From: CAMDPA01 sp965223035 | GTDB taxonomy: Bacteria; Pseudomonadota; Alphaproteobacteria; Rhizobiales; Hyphomicrobiaceae | Assembly (NCBI GenBank): GCA_965223035.1 | Contig: OZ244980.1 | Location: 5,208,001-5,272,000, forward strand | Length of the DNA stretch: 64,000 nt | Reading direction: 5' to 3' | Part shown: in pieces, positions 29,857 to 39,322 of the stretch | Numbering within the stretch: the first letter of the stretch is position 1 | Layout: every line of letters starts with the position of its first letter | Program-made: the position numbers and the translations under genes | Notes under the pieces: model-generated | What the model was told of the DNA's origin: nothing | The model's database searches: none | What the model saw: only the letters and a program-made list of their open reading frames with translations

Positions 29857-31965
29857 GTGCTCGACAGACAACGGCATGCTCCGGTTGCGCGTCCGCGCCT
29901 CGTGCGCGAGCAGGCGGCGCCACAAGGGCTCCCGCAGCTCTATCGCGGGCGGGCGCGGCGATCATCTATCAATATCTTTGACGACGACCATTCCGACAGC
30001 CGCGGTGGCGGCCGCTTCAGGTGGCTGATGAGCACCTGCCTGGCGGCAGCGGTCGGCACCATCGCCATCGGCGTCATGATCTACGGCTCGCTCGACACCC
30101 GGCAAAACCGGGGGAACGCCCCGTCAGTGCTGGATCGGCTCAACGTCGCCTCCCTGCGGGCGCCGATGCCGAGCTTTCGGACCCGGGCCGAAGGGTTACC
30201 TTGGGCGGTCCCGAAAATGGATCGGCTGCAGCCCGCCGTCGGCGCGCCCGTCATCCAACAGCTGATCCGCGAGCAGATCCGCGTGCGCCGAAATGGGCGG
30301 CCCTATACACAAGTTCGGCCCTACATGCGGATCGTCACGAAACTGCAACCCGTTCCGATCTCAAACACGGATGTGATACCCGCCTTCAATCCCATCGCGC
30401 TATATGCGCCAAAGCGCAAAGGCCGCAAGAGCGGGGGTGAGCAGGAGGCAAAGGACTTCAAGTTCAAGGTGATCGACCTGTTGGGGGGTGCGATGCCCGT
30501 CAACGACGGCCAGAACCTGTCCGACCATCAGGTCACCGAGATCGTCGCACGCTTTGTGAGCGATGCCGCGTTGGTCGCCGGCCTGTCACGCGAGGATGGT
30601 GCAGCCGCGGTGGACGGCGTGCCGCTCGCCCCCGGTCGCGTCAGCCACCGAGGCATCGCAAATGCGCCCAACACGACGGTGGCTTACCGCACACCGCCCA
30701 AAAAGGCGGAGGAGGCGACCGAAGACCTGGAGCGACAGGAACGTCGTATCCACACGCTCAGAAAGGGCGATCGGCTGTCGCGCCTGCTACGCAAATTCGG
30801 CGGTGACAAGATCCAGGTCCGGTCGATGCTTGAGGCGATGCGGACCATCATCCATGACAAGCAGCTGGAACCAGGTCTGCAGCTGCATGTGACTCTGGTC
30901 CCCTCCCTGACCAGCGACCGCAAGGAACCGGCGCGGTTTAGCATTTATTCTGAGGCTGGCGAGCACAAGGTCTCGGTGATGCGCAATGCGGCCGGCGAGT
31001 TCATCGCCAGCGCCAGACCATTCGCCTCTGCGATCGCCCGGGCCGCCCTGGCAGCTGCGGACAAAGCGGAAGCGTCAAGCATCTACGCCAGCATGTACTA
31101 TGCCGCCCTGCTGCAAGGCATTGCGCCGGAGACTATCCTGCAAAAGCAGCGTATCCATGCCTATGACACCGACTTCCGCCGCCGCATTCGGAACGGCGAC
31201 TATGCGGAGTATTTTTTTGAATTGGATCGGACGCTTTCAGACGAGGGGACGTTTGGCGATCTGTTGTATACCGCGCTCGCGACCGGCGGCGAATTCCATC
31301 GCTTTTGGCGGTTCCGGGCACCTGACGGAACGATCGACTATTACGACGCGAACGGTCGGACATCGCGCAAATTTCTGTTGCGCAGGCCGGTGCGAGGGCA
31401 AAGCGTGCGACTGTCATCAGGCTTCGGCATGCGGTTCCATCCACTGTTGCGCACCATGCGGCCACACCGAGGGATCGATTGGGCGGCGCCGCGTGGAACA
31501 CCAATCCTGGCCGCCGGCAACGGTGTGGTCGAGGAGGCCAGGCATCGCGGCGAGTACGGCAAATACGTCCGGATCCGCCATGCCAACAGTTATCGAACCG
31601 CTTACGCGCACATGCGACGGTTCGCGCGCGGCATCAAACAGGGCGTACGCGTGCGGCAAGGTCAGGTGATCGGCTTCATCGGAAGCACCGGTTTGTCGGC
31701 CGGCCCACATCTGCACTATGAGGTGCTGGTCAATTCCAAGCGGGTCAACCCGCTGTCGATCCAAGTTCCGCGCGAACGTCAACTGACCGGCAGGGCGCTC
31801 GCCGACTTCAAGCGCGAGCGCGCGCGCATCGACGAGTTGATGCGGCGTCAGCCGGTGATGATGTCGCAGAGCGTCAAGAGCCAGGCCGCGTGGCGCCCGG
31901 TGATCAAGCCGAACGCGTACGCCAACTTTCGCAGCACGCAGTCGCAGCCCCGCAACGGCCGCTAG
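29857..31965 (+). CDS. M23 family metallopeptidase, membrane anchored
   Basis: 702 residues from GTG 29857 (a later start such as ATG 30028 would still keep the helix). One membrane helix (LMSTCLAAAVGTIAIGVMIY) follows a basic cytoplasmic tail of about 55 residues. A LysM/OapA-like segment IHTLRKGDRLSRLLRKFGG lies near 300. The C-terminal lytic domain has SGFGMRFHP (about 523), the zinc motif HRGIDWAAP (His-x-x-x-Asp) and HLHYEV (about 617). It should cut peptidoglycan cross-links in the periplasm during growth or division. The stop TAG is part of the CTAG that begins a family 1 repeat. Confidence 0.9.
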   Translation: MLDRQRHAPVARPRLVREQAAPQGLPQLYRGRARRSSINIFDDDHSDSRGGGRFRWLMSTCLAAAVGTIAIGVMIYGSLDTRQNRGNAPSVLDRLNVASLRAPMPSFRTRAEGLPWAVPKMDRLQPAVGAPVIQQLIREQIRVRRNGRPYTQVRPYMRIVTKLQPVPISNTDVIPAFNPIALYAPKRKGRKSGGEQEAKDFKFKVIDLLGGAMPVNDGQNLSDHQVTEIVARFVSDAALVAGLSREDGAAAVDGVPLAPGRVSHRGIANAPNTTVAYRTPPKKAEEATEDLERQERRIHTLRKGDRLSRLLRKFGGDKIQVRSMLEAMRTIIHDKQLEPGLQLHVTLVPSLTSDRKEPARFSIYSEAGEHKVSVMRNAAGEFIASARPFASAIARAALAAADKAEASSIYASMYYAALLQGIAPETILQKQRIHAYDTDFRRRIRNGDYAEYFFELDRTLSDEGTFGDLLYTALATGGEFHRFWRFRAPDGTIDYYDANGRTSRKFLLRRPVRGQSVRLSSGFGMRFHPLLRTMRPHRGIDWAAPRGTPILAAGNGVVEEARHRGEYGKYVRIRHANSYRTAYAHMRRFARGIKQGVRVRQGQVIGFIGSTGLSAGPHLHYEVLVNSKRVNPLSIQVPRERQLTGRALADFKRERARIDELMRRQPVMMSQSVKSQAAWRPVIKPNAYANFRSTQSQPRNGR

Positions 31966-32025
31966 AGCAACCTGCCTTTGATCGGAATCGGCTTTGCGGC
32001 TCCGATTTAAGGCGCCATGATCTAG
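31962..32025 (-). repeat. Family 1 element, short single-hairpin copy
   Basis: CTAGAGCAACCTGCCTTTGA, central GGCTTTGCGG loop, then TTTAAGGCGCCATGATCTAG. Its left CTAG contains the M23 stop codon (31963-31965). Confidence 0.85.
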
Positions 32026-32197
32026 CGCGTTTCAGTGTGAGCTGCGCGGATGCGCTCAGGTCAGCGCTGTGAGTTAGCCCGACTTCGGCGATCCCGATCA
32101 TCAGCGTCCGTCAGCAAGCCGCTGGTGTGGCCTGAACCTCTCCCACCCCATGCGGCAATTAGCCCCGGGTCGCCGCGGCCGACCAACGAAAGTGCGG

Positions 32198-32848
32198 TCA
32201 CAGGTCGACGTAGCCGGTGTGCGCAAGCAGGTCGTCCTCAACCGGCACATGCAAGCTGTCGTGCACCGTGTTGTAGAATTTCCAGAAGCCGACCACGCAG
32301 GCAAGCTCGACGATCTGCGGTGGTGTGAGATGTCGGCGCAGGCGTTCCAACAAGTCTGCAGGGACAGCTCCGGGATTTTGCGAGGCAACCCGCACAAACT
32401 CGAAGCAGACGCGCTCGCGCTCGTCCTCTGGTTCGTAGGAACCGCTCACGATGCTCTGCAACTCCGCCTCGCCAAGCCCCCAACCTTCGGCGTCGACACC
32501 ACCCGGCCGTTTGAGCACAGAACAACTATGGGCGGTGCAATAGGCGCAGCCGTTTGCGGCACTGGCGACGACCGCTAATTTGCGCTTGAGCAGCTGGTCC
32601 AAGGTGGAACTGGAATCGCGCATGACGTTATTGTTGAGCCGCCAGAGTGTCTCGGCGATTTCCGGCCGGTGGGCGTAAAGCTTCAGCGCGTTCGGGAGAA
32701 ACCCCATGCGTTGCTTGTAGGGCGCGACCAGCGCCTTGAGCCGCGGATCGAACTGATCCTCCGCGACGTACGGAATGAACGGGTCCGCCTCGTACGTCAC
32801 CTTGGGTTGCGGCGGTTCGACACCACTCATGCGTGAGCCTCCACTCAT
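32198..32848 (-). CDS. Carboxymuconolactone decarboxylase / AhpD-like family protein
   Basis: 216 residues from ATG 32848, which overlaps the upstream stop as ATGA; ATG 32830 has a better GGAGG site and could be the true start. The CMD core is clear: LLKRKLAVVASAANGCAYCT, with the redox pair Cys101-x-x-Cys104 and His107, as in AhpD-like peroxidase-related enzymes. PPQIVELACVVGFWKFYNTVHD is the conserved C-terminal helix of the uncharacterised peroxidase-related branch. Being coupled to a UbiD gene and an HpaB-like gene suggests a step in breakdown of an aromatic compound rather than general peroxide defence. Confidence 0.82.
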   Translation of the reverse strand: MSGGSRMSGVEPPQPKVTYEADPFIPYVAEDQFDPRLKALVAPYKQRMGFLPNALKLYAHRPEIAETLWRLNNNVMRDSSSTLDQLLKRKLAVVASAANGCAYCTAHSCSVLKRPGGVDAEGWGLGEAELQSIVSGSYEPEDERERVCFEFVRVASQNPGAVPADLLERLRRHLTPPQIVELACVVGFWKFYNTVHDSLHVPVEDDLLAHTGYVDL

Positions 32849-34257
32849 AGGTAATCGGCGAGGTTGACCTTGTTCCAGTTCACCGGCCAGGCGCGCTCGA
32901 AATCCGCGGCATCATGGCGCGCCTTGATGGTCGCGTCGATGCCCATCTTGCCGACCACGCGCCAGGGATGCTCCCCTGGCAATGGCCGTGCGGCAGGATC
33001 GTAGGGCGAACCACGCGTATTGGGGATGATGATGACGTCCTGCGCGGGATCAACCCGGGTTGCGATCGCATGATACACGTCGGCCGGTTCGTCGAGGTTG
33101 GTGTCCGGTGAAACCGCAACCACCAGCTTCGTATTCAACCAAGGGGCGCCCATCGCCGTCATCAGTGCGTCGTTCACCATGCCTTGGCGCGGATAGTCAA
33201 ATTGCAGGATGCACGACAACGCCGCTCCCCAGGTCGGAAATCGCACGTCCTTGACCAGCAGCCCGATCTCAGTCAGCCGATTATAGAGGACGGCCTCGTG
33301 GCACAGCCTGGGCAAGGGCTGATGGTCCGTCTCCGGTGTCGTTTGATGATTGCGGTAGATCGGTCGGTCCGCGCGCATCGTTATGGCCGTGATCTCCACT
33401 TCCGGCAGCATCTCATAATGCGGCAGATGGTACATGGATGGGGACGTCACATCGCCGACCTTGACGCGACTTTTGAGGTTGATGATCCCTTCGACCACGA
33501 TCTCAGCATGGGCCGGCACGTTGAGATCCAGCGTTTCACAAGGCACCATCTCGACGTCTTGATCCATGATGGTGCCGACCATTTCCAGCTCGCCCCAGCT
33601 GTCCATGTGAAGCCCCGAAAAATTAGCCATGATCTCGTAGGCCGGCGGCAAGCCAAACACGAACGCGATCGGCATCGTGTCATGGCCCGTCTCGACATAT
33701 TTGCGCATGATGATGTGAGAATGCGGGGTGGCAAAGCTGATCAGTCCGCGCCGCGGCCCGACCGCATGGGTGCCGGCATGGCAGGAGTTGTAGAAGCCGG
33801 TCTCCGGGTCCCGGATGATATTCATCGCCGTGATGTAGGGCGCTTCATCCTTATCCTTATGAACCGGGATCGGTAGGTCCAGCCAGTCCACCTCGTTATG
33901 GCGTTTGATCACCTGTTTGACGGGGCCGGTCGTCACCAGCTTGAACCCACGTGGGGGCTGGCGCAGACGGTAGGCCAGCGTGCGCAGATAGTCGTCGCGC
34001 GAAACACCCAGAGCGCGGGCCTGCAGCGCCCGATGCTTGACTAGAATGTCGCACAGGCGAAAGCCCGGTTTCTCGACGATGTTCTCGAACACGATCGGGG
34101 TTTCGCTTTGCGCCGACAATGCGCCGATGTCGGCCATATGAACCGGCTTGGTAATATGGGTGACGATGTCGGCATTGGTCTGCAAGTAGCCGCGAAGCGA
34201 CCGATCAAGCACCACTTCTGACTGGGGCGGCGGCTTGTGGCTGACCGTGAGCGCCAT
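32845..34257 (-). CDS. UbiD family prenylated-FMN decarboxylase
   Basis: 470 residues from ATG 34257, with GGGAGG ribosome site; an upstream in-frame start lacks one. UbiD-type features: YITAMNIIRDPETGFYNSCHAG with the conserved Asn and Arg of the prFMN/metal site, ELEMVGTIMDQDVEMVPCETLD with the Glu region, and FVFGLPPAYEIMANFSG. UbiD enzymes reversibly decarboxylate aromatic or unsaturated acids and need prFMN made by UbiX, not found in this window. It lies between the HpaB-like and CMD genes, all on the minus strand; the 3' junction is an ATGA overlap. Confidence 0.88.
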   Translation of the reverse strand: MALTVSHKPPPQSEVVLDRSLRGYLQTNADIVTHITKPVHMADIGALSAQSETPIVFENIVEKPGFRLCDILVKHRALQARALGVSRDDYLRTLAYRLRQPPRGFKLVTTGPVKQVIKRHNEVDWLDLPIPVHKDKDEAPYITAMNIIRDPETGFYNSCHAGTHAVGPRRGLISFATPHSHIIMRKYVETGHDTMPIAFVFGLPPAYEIMANFSGLHMDSWGELEMVGTIMDQDVEMVPCETLDLNVPAHAEIVVEGIINLKSRVKVGDVTSPSMYHLPHYEMLPEVEITAITMRADRPIYRNHQTTPETDHQPLPRLCHEAVLYNRLTEIGLLVKDVRFPTWGAALSCILQFDYPRQGMVNDALMTAMGAPWLNTKLVVAVSPDTNLDEPADVYHAIATRVDPAQDVIIIPNTRGSPYDPAARPLPGEHPWRVVGKMGIDATIKARHDAADFERAWPVNWNKVNLADYL

Positions 34258-34335
34258 GGCGATCCTCCCGCTATTCCATGCTGTCCATAACCTCACGCAG
34301 CCCGCGACCGAACCAGGTCATCCGAGCGGTTCAGT

Positions 34336-35850
34336 TCACTGGTTGGGCCGACCGGCGTCGTTGCCGGGTGGTTCGTAGCTCGCCATCAGGTCGTCGACGA
34401 GAGCGGCGAAGCCGTCCCAGTCCGCCTCGCGAAACGAATGGTTGCGCACGATGAAGGACGCGCCCGCATAGAACTTTTCGTATTGCTGATGGCGGCCAGC
34501 GAACTCCGAGCCAACCATGTCCCAAACCAGCTTGAACAGTTTCATGCGCCCGATCGCGTCGGCCTGCGGCGTCTGCCAATAGGTTCTAAACGTCTCGGCA
34601 AGCTCCGGCTCACGCAGCACGGAGATGTCCGCCGGCATCTGAAACACGCCGCCGCCGGACAGCTCGCGCAGTTCGTCGACGAATTTCGAGTAGTTCTGTG
34701 TGCACCATTCGAGCGCCGCGTACACCATGCGCCGGTTGTAGCTCACATAGCCGTCCGCTCCCCCGGGCCACGCCTCAAACGCATTGATCTGGCCGTTGAC
34801 CATGCCGGCGATCATCGCCTCATAAGACGCAATCCGCCCGAGCGTCTCCTTGACCGCCGCCACCTGATCGGCTCCCGTCGCGGCGGCCACCTTGCCGCAC
34901 AATCCAACGATCAGCCGCATCTTCGACCAGTAGCGGACGTTGGACTGGTGGTTGCCAAAACTGTGGCTCGGCGTCGTGATATAAATGTCACGAGAGAGCA
35001 ACGCGTCGTCATGCACAAACACCCGCTCCCACGGCACCTTGACCTCCGAGCACAGCAGCATCGAATCGGATTCGTCGTAGCGGTAGGCCAGCGGGCTATC
35101 GAATTGCGAGGAGCACATCGGCTCCACCGGCCGGCGTGACCACAACGTCAAGCCGGGCGCATTGCAGGGTATGGCACAAGTTATCGCCTGCCGCTTCTGG
35201 TCCGGCGCCAGCGGCAACACGTTGCCGATCCACACCTCGTCGGCGAACACAGCGCCGGTCGCCAGCATCTTCATGCCGGAGATGACCACGCCGTCGGCGT
35301 CCTCCCGGATCACCTGCAGGGTGGGAACCGGCAGGTTCTGCCGCTGGTAGAATTCGGGATTGCGCGCGGCCTGCGGCGGCAGCACGGCGTAAACCACGTA
35401 AAGGTCGTTGTCGCGCGCATACCTGTAGTAGGCCAGCAAATTGTCGGGGTAGCCGCAAGACGCGCGCAAAGCCTCAGGATGCATCGCCATGCCGGTAATG
35501 AACGAAGCCACGTGATCCGGGGACCGACCGAACATGCCATAGGTGAAATCGGCGATGCGCCGGTGTCCGATCATCCGCCGCTGCAGATCCTCGCGCGAGG
35601 TGGGGCGCAAAAAATAGATCGGATGGCGATCGCCGTCCTCCTGGTAGGTCATCTCATCGCTGAGCGCCGGGTCAGCCTTCATGTCGTAAAGCGCCGCCAC
35701 CGTGTTGGCCGCATTGCGAAACGCGGGATGCGTGGTGACGTCGTCGACCCGTTCGGCGCCGATGTAGACCACCCGTCCATCGCGCAGCGAGTCCAAATGC
35801 ATCCGTCCTGACTTGAGCATCTGCCAGCGCTCCATCTTTGCGTGGGTCAT
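34336..35850 (-). CDS. HpaB family FADH2-dependent aromatic hydroxylase (4-hydroxyphenylacetate 3-monooxygenase-like)
   Basis: 504 residues from ATG 35850 with GGAG upstream; a TTG one codon earlier is unlikely. The HpaB fold is clear: RDGRVVYIGAERVDDVTTHP near the start, YFLRPTSREDLQRRMIGHRRIADFTYGMFGRSPDH, then LQVIREDADGVVISGMKMLATGAVFADEVW and VPWERVFVHDD. These enzymes take reduced flavin from a separate HpaC-type reductase, not present here, to hydroxylate phenols. With UbiD and CMD genes it forms a likely aromatic-acid catabolic operon. 4-Hydroxyphenylacetate itself is not proven as the substrate. Confidence 0.85.
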   Translation of the reverse strand: MTHAKMERWQMLKSGRMHLDSLRDGRVVYIGAERVDDVTTHPAFRNAANTVAALYDMKADPALSDEMTYQEDGDRHPIYFLRPTSREDLQRRMIGHRRIADFTYGMFGRSPDHVASFITGMAMHPEALRASCGYPDNLLAYYRYARDNDLYVVYAVLPPQAARNPEFYQRQNLPVPTLQVIREDADGVVISGMKMLATGAVFADEVWIGNVLPLAPDQKRQAITCAIPCNAPGLTLWSRRPVEPMCSSQFDSPLAYRYDESDSMLLCSEVKVPWERVFVHDDALLSRDIYITTPSHSFGNHQSNVRYWSKMRLIVGLCGKVAAATGADQVAAVKETLGRIASYEAMIAGMVNGQINAFEAWPGGADGYVSYNRRMVYAALEWCTQNYSKFVDELRELSGGGVFQMPADISVLREPELAETFRTYWQTPQADAIGRMKLFKLVWDMVGSEFAGRHQQYEKFYAGASFIVRNHSFREADWDGFAALVDDLMASYEPPGNDAGRPNQ

Positions 35851-36294
35851 CAACGCTCCGCGCCGAACCGCTCAAGCCGCCGATCACCAACCGTATCGAA
35901 GGTAGCCGTACACACCTTGCCACCGCAACGTTTGCGATGCCGCCGGTCGACAATCGCTCCCGCGTTGCAGCAGTGCAACACCGGCCGACACTGAGACAGC
36001 TGTGGCAGCCCACGTCGGCTCCCACCGCACCCTGCTCTTGCGGGCGGGCTCACGAGCGAGGTTTGGCTTGACCATGCGGTGACACGGATTGGGACCCCGA
36101 GCCGGAGTCGACGATGTTTGGATCCGGTTTGCTTGCCGACCTGATCGGCAAACACGGCCCTGACCACCGCGCGTTGTCCCGAAATCATCCGCATTGGCCA
36201 CACTTTGGTAACACTTTGACAGGATGGTTGAGCAAAAGTTGCCGCCATCTATGTGCTGCACGGCGCCAGCCGCCGCTTGGGAGCCTGCCCAACA
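35851..36294. other. Divergent intergenic region
   Basis: Lies between the HpaB-like operon (leftward) and eipA (rightward), so it should contain promoters for both. Short frames on both strands are unconvincing. I see no clear boxes, repeat element or RNA gene. Confidence 0.5.
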
Positions 36295-37176
36295 ATGATA
36301 AAAATGGACCTTGAGCGCGTGATGTCGATGATCGCGCTGCTCTGCATGCTCGCGTTCAACGACATGGCCGCGGCGCAAACCTACGATCCCACCAATCGTG
36401 CCGCCGATCCCTATGCAACGGGGCCGACGCCGATTGAGGCGAACGCTGGTCGGGGCGGCTACGTCGGTCCGGACGGCGTCTATCGGCCCGCACCTCGCCC
36501 GGGCGCCGATCCCAGCGGCTGGCGGAACCCGGACGGCGAGGCCTCCTATCCGAACGCCGCGCGCCACGACCCAGGCTATGACCCGCGCCGAGGCGGCTAT
36601 GTCGAGCCCCCGGCACCGCCTAGAGGTGGCGGGCGTTACGATCCGCCACCCGGCTCATACGATCGCCGCAACGACGGTGCCCCTCGCAACCGCGGTACCT
36701 ACTCGCAAAACGAAGTCGTCGACGCCGGCCATCGCTTTTTCGGCTCGATCAGCCAAGGCCTTGCCAACGCCGTTGAGTATGCCTTCAAGCAGGCCGGACG
36801 ACCCAACGGCTACATCCTCGGGGAGGATGCCGGCGGTGCGTTCATCGCCGGCCTGCGCTACGGGGAGGGTGTTTTGTATACTAAGGATTCGGGTCGACAC
36901 CGGGTCTACTGGCAAGGCCCCTCGGTCGGCTACGACTTCGGCGGCGAGGGCTCAAAAACCATGATGCTGGTCTATCGGCTGCGCCACCCCAGTGACATTT
37001 ACAACCGTTTCGGAGGCGTGCAGGGGTCTGCTTACCTGGTCGGCGGGGTTAGTGTGCAGTTTCAAAATCACGGTCACGTGTCGATCGCCGTGATTCGGTC
37101 GGGGATCGGATTGCGATTGGGCGCAAATCTTGGTTATCTAAAGTATACGCGAAGGCCAACCTGGAATCCGTTTTGA
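36295..37176 (+). CDS. eipA: EipA family envelope protein (DUF1134)
   Basis: 293 residues from ATG 36295 (ATG 36304 possible). A signal peptide (MSMIALLCMLAFNDMAAAQ) is followed by a Pro/Gly/Tyr-rich low-complexity region to about residue 125. The DUF1134 domain then runs to the end: YSQNEVVDAGHRFFGSISQG, NGYILGEDAGGAFIAGLRYG, WQGPSVGYDFGGEGSKTM and RFGGVQGSAYLVGGVSVQF. EipA is a periplasmic small beta-barrel protein needed for envelope integrity in Brucella and Caulobacter. The long proline-rich linker is larger than the signal peptide-domain gap I would expect. Confidence 0.88.
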   Translation: MIKMDLERVMSMIALLCMLAFNDMAAAQTYDPTNRAADPYATGPTPIEANAGRGGYVGPDGVYRPAPRPGADPSGWRNPDGEASYPNAARHDPGYDPRRGGYVEPPAPPRGGGRYDPPPGSYDRRNDGAPRNRGTYSQNEVVDAGHRFFGSISQGLANAVEYAFKQAGRPNGYILGEDAGGAFIAGLRYGEGVLYTKDSGRHRVYWQGPSVGYDFGGEGSKTMMLVYRLRHPSDIYNRFGGVQGSAYLVGGVSVQFQNHGHVSIAVIRSGIGLRLGANLGYLKYTRRPTWNPF

Positions 37177-37314
37177 GGATCAGGTACGGCATGGTGGATT
37201 CGGTGGTTGTTCGCCACGCCTCGTGTGGCGGCATGATGCGTCGTCTGGGTATGAGCAAGCCACGAGGATTAAATCCGGATAGACGGGACCAGCCTTTTGA
37301 TCACGCTGCAGTCC

Positions 37315-38814
37315 ATGATGCTGATCGTGCTGGGCGCTTTGATCGCCACCTTGGTGGTGATCGCGCTCGCGCCTGCTTATCGTCGGAGAGTTGAGCGTTT
37401 AACCAGTGACCGTATCCGTCAGTCGGTGCCGATTACCGAAGCCGAGATTCGCGCCGATAAGGATCGATTGCGGGCACAATACGCGATCCGGGTCCATAAG
37501 TTGGAGGCTCAAGCCGAACAGCAAAAGCTGTCCGTCGCCCGCCAGCGCATCGAGATGAACCAACGCGACGCCCGAATCGCCGAGCTCGATGGTGAGCTTG
37601 AACGGTACAAGGAGAGCCTGGAAGACAACATCAATGCCCGCCGCGTGCTAGAGCACATCGTCACCGATCGCATGCCACGGCTAGAGCATCAGTTGGACAC
37701 CGCGCGACAGCTGATCAGCACGCGTGATCAGGAAATGTCCGGCATGAAGTCCGAGGCCACGCGCAGCGTGCGCGCGCTGGACGAGGCCATGCAGCTTAAC
37801 GCCCAACAGCGCAGCGAGCTGGACCGCTTGTCCGCATCGTTAACCCATCGCGGCGCCTATGCGGGGCGAGGCAGTGCCGACACGTTCGAAGGCGAGCTGG
37901 CGCTGCGGACTGAATTGGAGGCGCTGCGCAGCAAATCACGCGAGCAGGCGCAACTGATCGACAAGCTCCAATCGGCAGCCAGCAGAGCCACGCAACGCGG
38001 CGGCGAAACGGGCTCGCCCGAGAGCACACCAGACATGGCGCAGATCGCGCGGCTACGGCGCGAGCTTGCCGAAGCCCGGGCCGAGGTGACCCGACTGAGC
38101 GATATCAACGCCGCCCCCGGCAGTGATCAATCGCCGATTGGCGCCCATGTGGCCACGCTGCAAGCCAAGATCGATTCACAATCGTCAGAGATCACCAAGC
38201 TCAAGGCCGAACTCGGAGCGCTCAACGCCGGCGAGGCGGAACCGTCCGGCGGTCGGGCACCGGAGAGCCGGCTTGCTGCCCGCGCCCGCATCGTCGCGCT
38301 GGAGGCCAAGATCACATCACAGGATCAGACCATTCAGAAGCTGCGCGCCGACTTAACGGCCAGCAACGAGCGAATGGCCCGACAGGCGGCGCAGTTCATG
38401 GGCGAGATGCGGCGACTGGGTTCCGGGACGGTACCGACAACGCTCGAGCCACGCCGGCAGAACAAGCCGGTGCGGCAGGACGACCTGACCGACCGAAGTC
38501 CTGGTTCCGACAAGCAGTCGACCGGCCGCAACACCGAAGCGCCACCGTCAGGTTCCGAGCGGAGGGCGCGCGAGCGCAGCGAAACCGGCGCCGCTAGCGC
38601 GAAGGTGGCGAACTACATCAAGGCTTTGTCGGACGACACGACGTTCGGGGAGGCGGACGCGGCGACCTGGGAAGCGGCCCCCGCCGGCAAACAGATGGCT
38701 ACCGCCGAGATTACCCAGATCCCGCGCGGATCCGACGGTGCGGCCGAAGATGACGGTCGGGGTAAGCGTCGCCTTAAACTGCTGGATCGTATCTCCAAGC
38801 TGGATAAAGCCTGA
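37315..38814 (+). CDS. Membrane-anchored coiled-coil protein of unknown function
   Basis: 499 residues from ATG 37315 (TTG 37297 has GGGACC upstream and would add six residues). One N-terminal helix (MMLIVLGALIATLVVIALAP) is followed by YRRRVERL and a very long charged coiled coil. Heptad-like stretches include EAEIRADKDRLRAQYAIRV, HKLEAQAEQQKLSVARQRIE and EITKLKAELGALNAGE, each rich in Glu, Arg, Gln and Ala. The tail is low-complexity and acidic/basic. Similar anchored coiled-coil proteins are common in Hyphomicrobiales and are annotated as hypothetical. It follows eipA on the same strand; a role in envelope organisation is only a guess. Confidence 0.75.
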   Translation: MMLIVLGALIATLVVIALAPAYRRRVERLTSDRIRQSVPITEAEIRADKDRLRAQYAIRVHKLEAQAEQQKLSVARQRIEMNQRDARIAELDGELERYKESLEDNINARRVLEHIVTDRMPRLEHQLDTARQLISTRDQEMSGMKSEATRSVRALDEAMQLNAQQRSELDRLSASLTHRGAYAGRGSADTFEGELALRTELEALRSKSREQAQLIDKLQSAASRATQRGGETGSPESTPDMAQIARLRRELAEARAEVTRLSDINAAPGSDQSPIGAHVATLQAKIDSQSSEITKLKAELGALNAGEAEPSGGRAPESRLAARARIVALEAKITSQDQTIQKLRADLTASNERMARQAAQFMGEMRRLGSGTVPTTLEPRRQNKPVRQDDLTDRSPGSDKQSTGRNTEAPPSGSERRARERSETGAASAKVANYIKALSDDTTFGEADAATWEAAPAGKQMATAEITQIPRGSDGAAEDDGRGKRRLKLLDRISKLDKA

Positions 38815-38873
38815 GATCAACGATCACTCCCGCGTGAGCAGCGCCTTTGCCGGCCCGAAGTGCCGCGTGTCGT

Positions 38874-38937
38874 CTAGAGCAACCTGCCTTAAATCGGAAC
38901 CGGCTTTGCGGTTCCGATTTAAGGCGCGATGATCTAG
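38874..38937 (-). repeat. Family 1 element, short single-hairpin copy
   Basis: CTAGAGCAACCTGCCTTAAA, stem AATCGGAACCG-GCTTTG-CGGTTCCGATT, end AAGGCGCGATGATCTAG. It directly precedes a family 2 element. Confidence 0.88.
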
Positions 38938-38949
38938 CGGGTGCCAGAG

Positions 38950-39013
38950 TGTGCTGGAACCATCCCGCTGCCCCGCCCGGTACGGCTCATCCGCCAAAGG
39001 CGGACATGCTCTG
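38950..39013 (+). repeat. Family 2 element, internally deleted copy
   Basis: GTGTGCTGGAACCATCCCGC, then CCGCCCGGTACGGC fused directly to TCATCCGCCAAAGGCGGACA. The loop and right main arm are missing, leaving the left arm and the small terminal hairpin. Confidence 0.7.
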
Positions 39014-39116
39014 GATCGGCGATCCGGCCCACCACCGCGAGGTCTTCTGGGCGCCGCTGGCCCGACCTTTGATTTTTGTCGTGGCCAGCCTACATTGTTG
39101 GGGCTGCGGGGCGCGT

Positions 39117-39146
39117 TTGGAACAACTTATCCCCTGGGCCTATAAG
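39117..39146 (+). promoter_or_regulatory. Probable sigma-70 promoter of the 6S RNA candidate
   Basis: TTGGAA (39117-39122), an 18-base spacer, then TATAAG (39141-39146) followed by ATCTGC. The start of transcription would fall near 39153. Confidence 0.5.
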
Positions 39147-39149
39147 ATC

Positions 39150-39320
39150 TGCTAGGGAGCTGTCCCTGCGCCGAGCCGTGGTTCGGTACACACGGCGCCC
39201 ACCTTCTTTGGAAGGGACCTGGCGGGATCTCACGTTCCGACGGCCTCCGCGGCACGATGTGACGCAGCAACCACGACGCATCCGGTGCGCGTGGCTGATG
39301 CCAAGCCCATTCGCCGTCAA
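39150..39320 (+). ncRNA. ssrS: Candidate 6S RNA (SsrS)
   Basis: GAGCTGTCCCTGCGCCGAG at about 39156-39175 resembles the conserved 6S segment GUCCCxGxGCCGA. GTCCC can pair with GGGAC at 39213-39217, and GCCGTG/CACGGC plus CCTTC/GAAGG form inner hairpins. The gene lies just upstream of 5-formyltetrahydrofolate cyclo-ligase, the usual neighbour of ssrS in many proteobacteria, and has a good promoter in front. 6S RNA binds sigma-70 RNA polymerase in stationary phase. I could not pair the outermost stem convincingly, so ends are approximate and the call is tentative. Confidence 0.45.
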
Positions 39321-39322
39321 CG

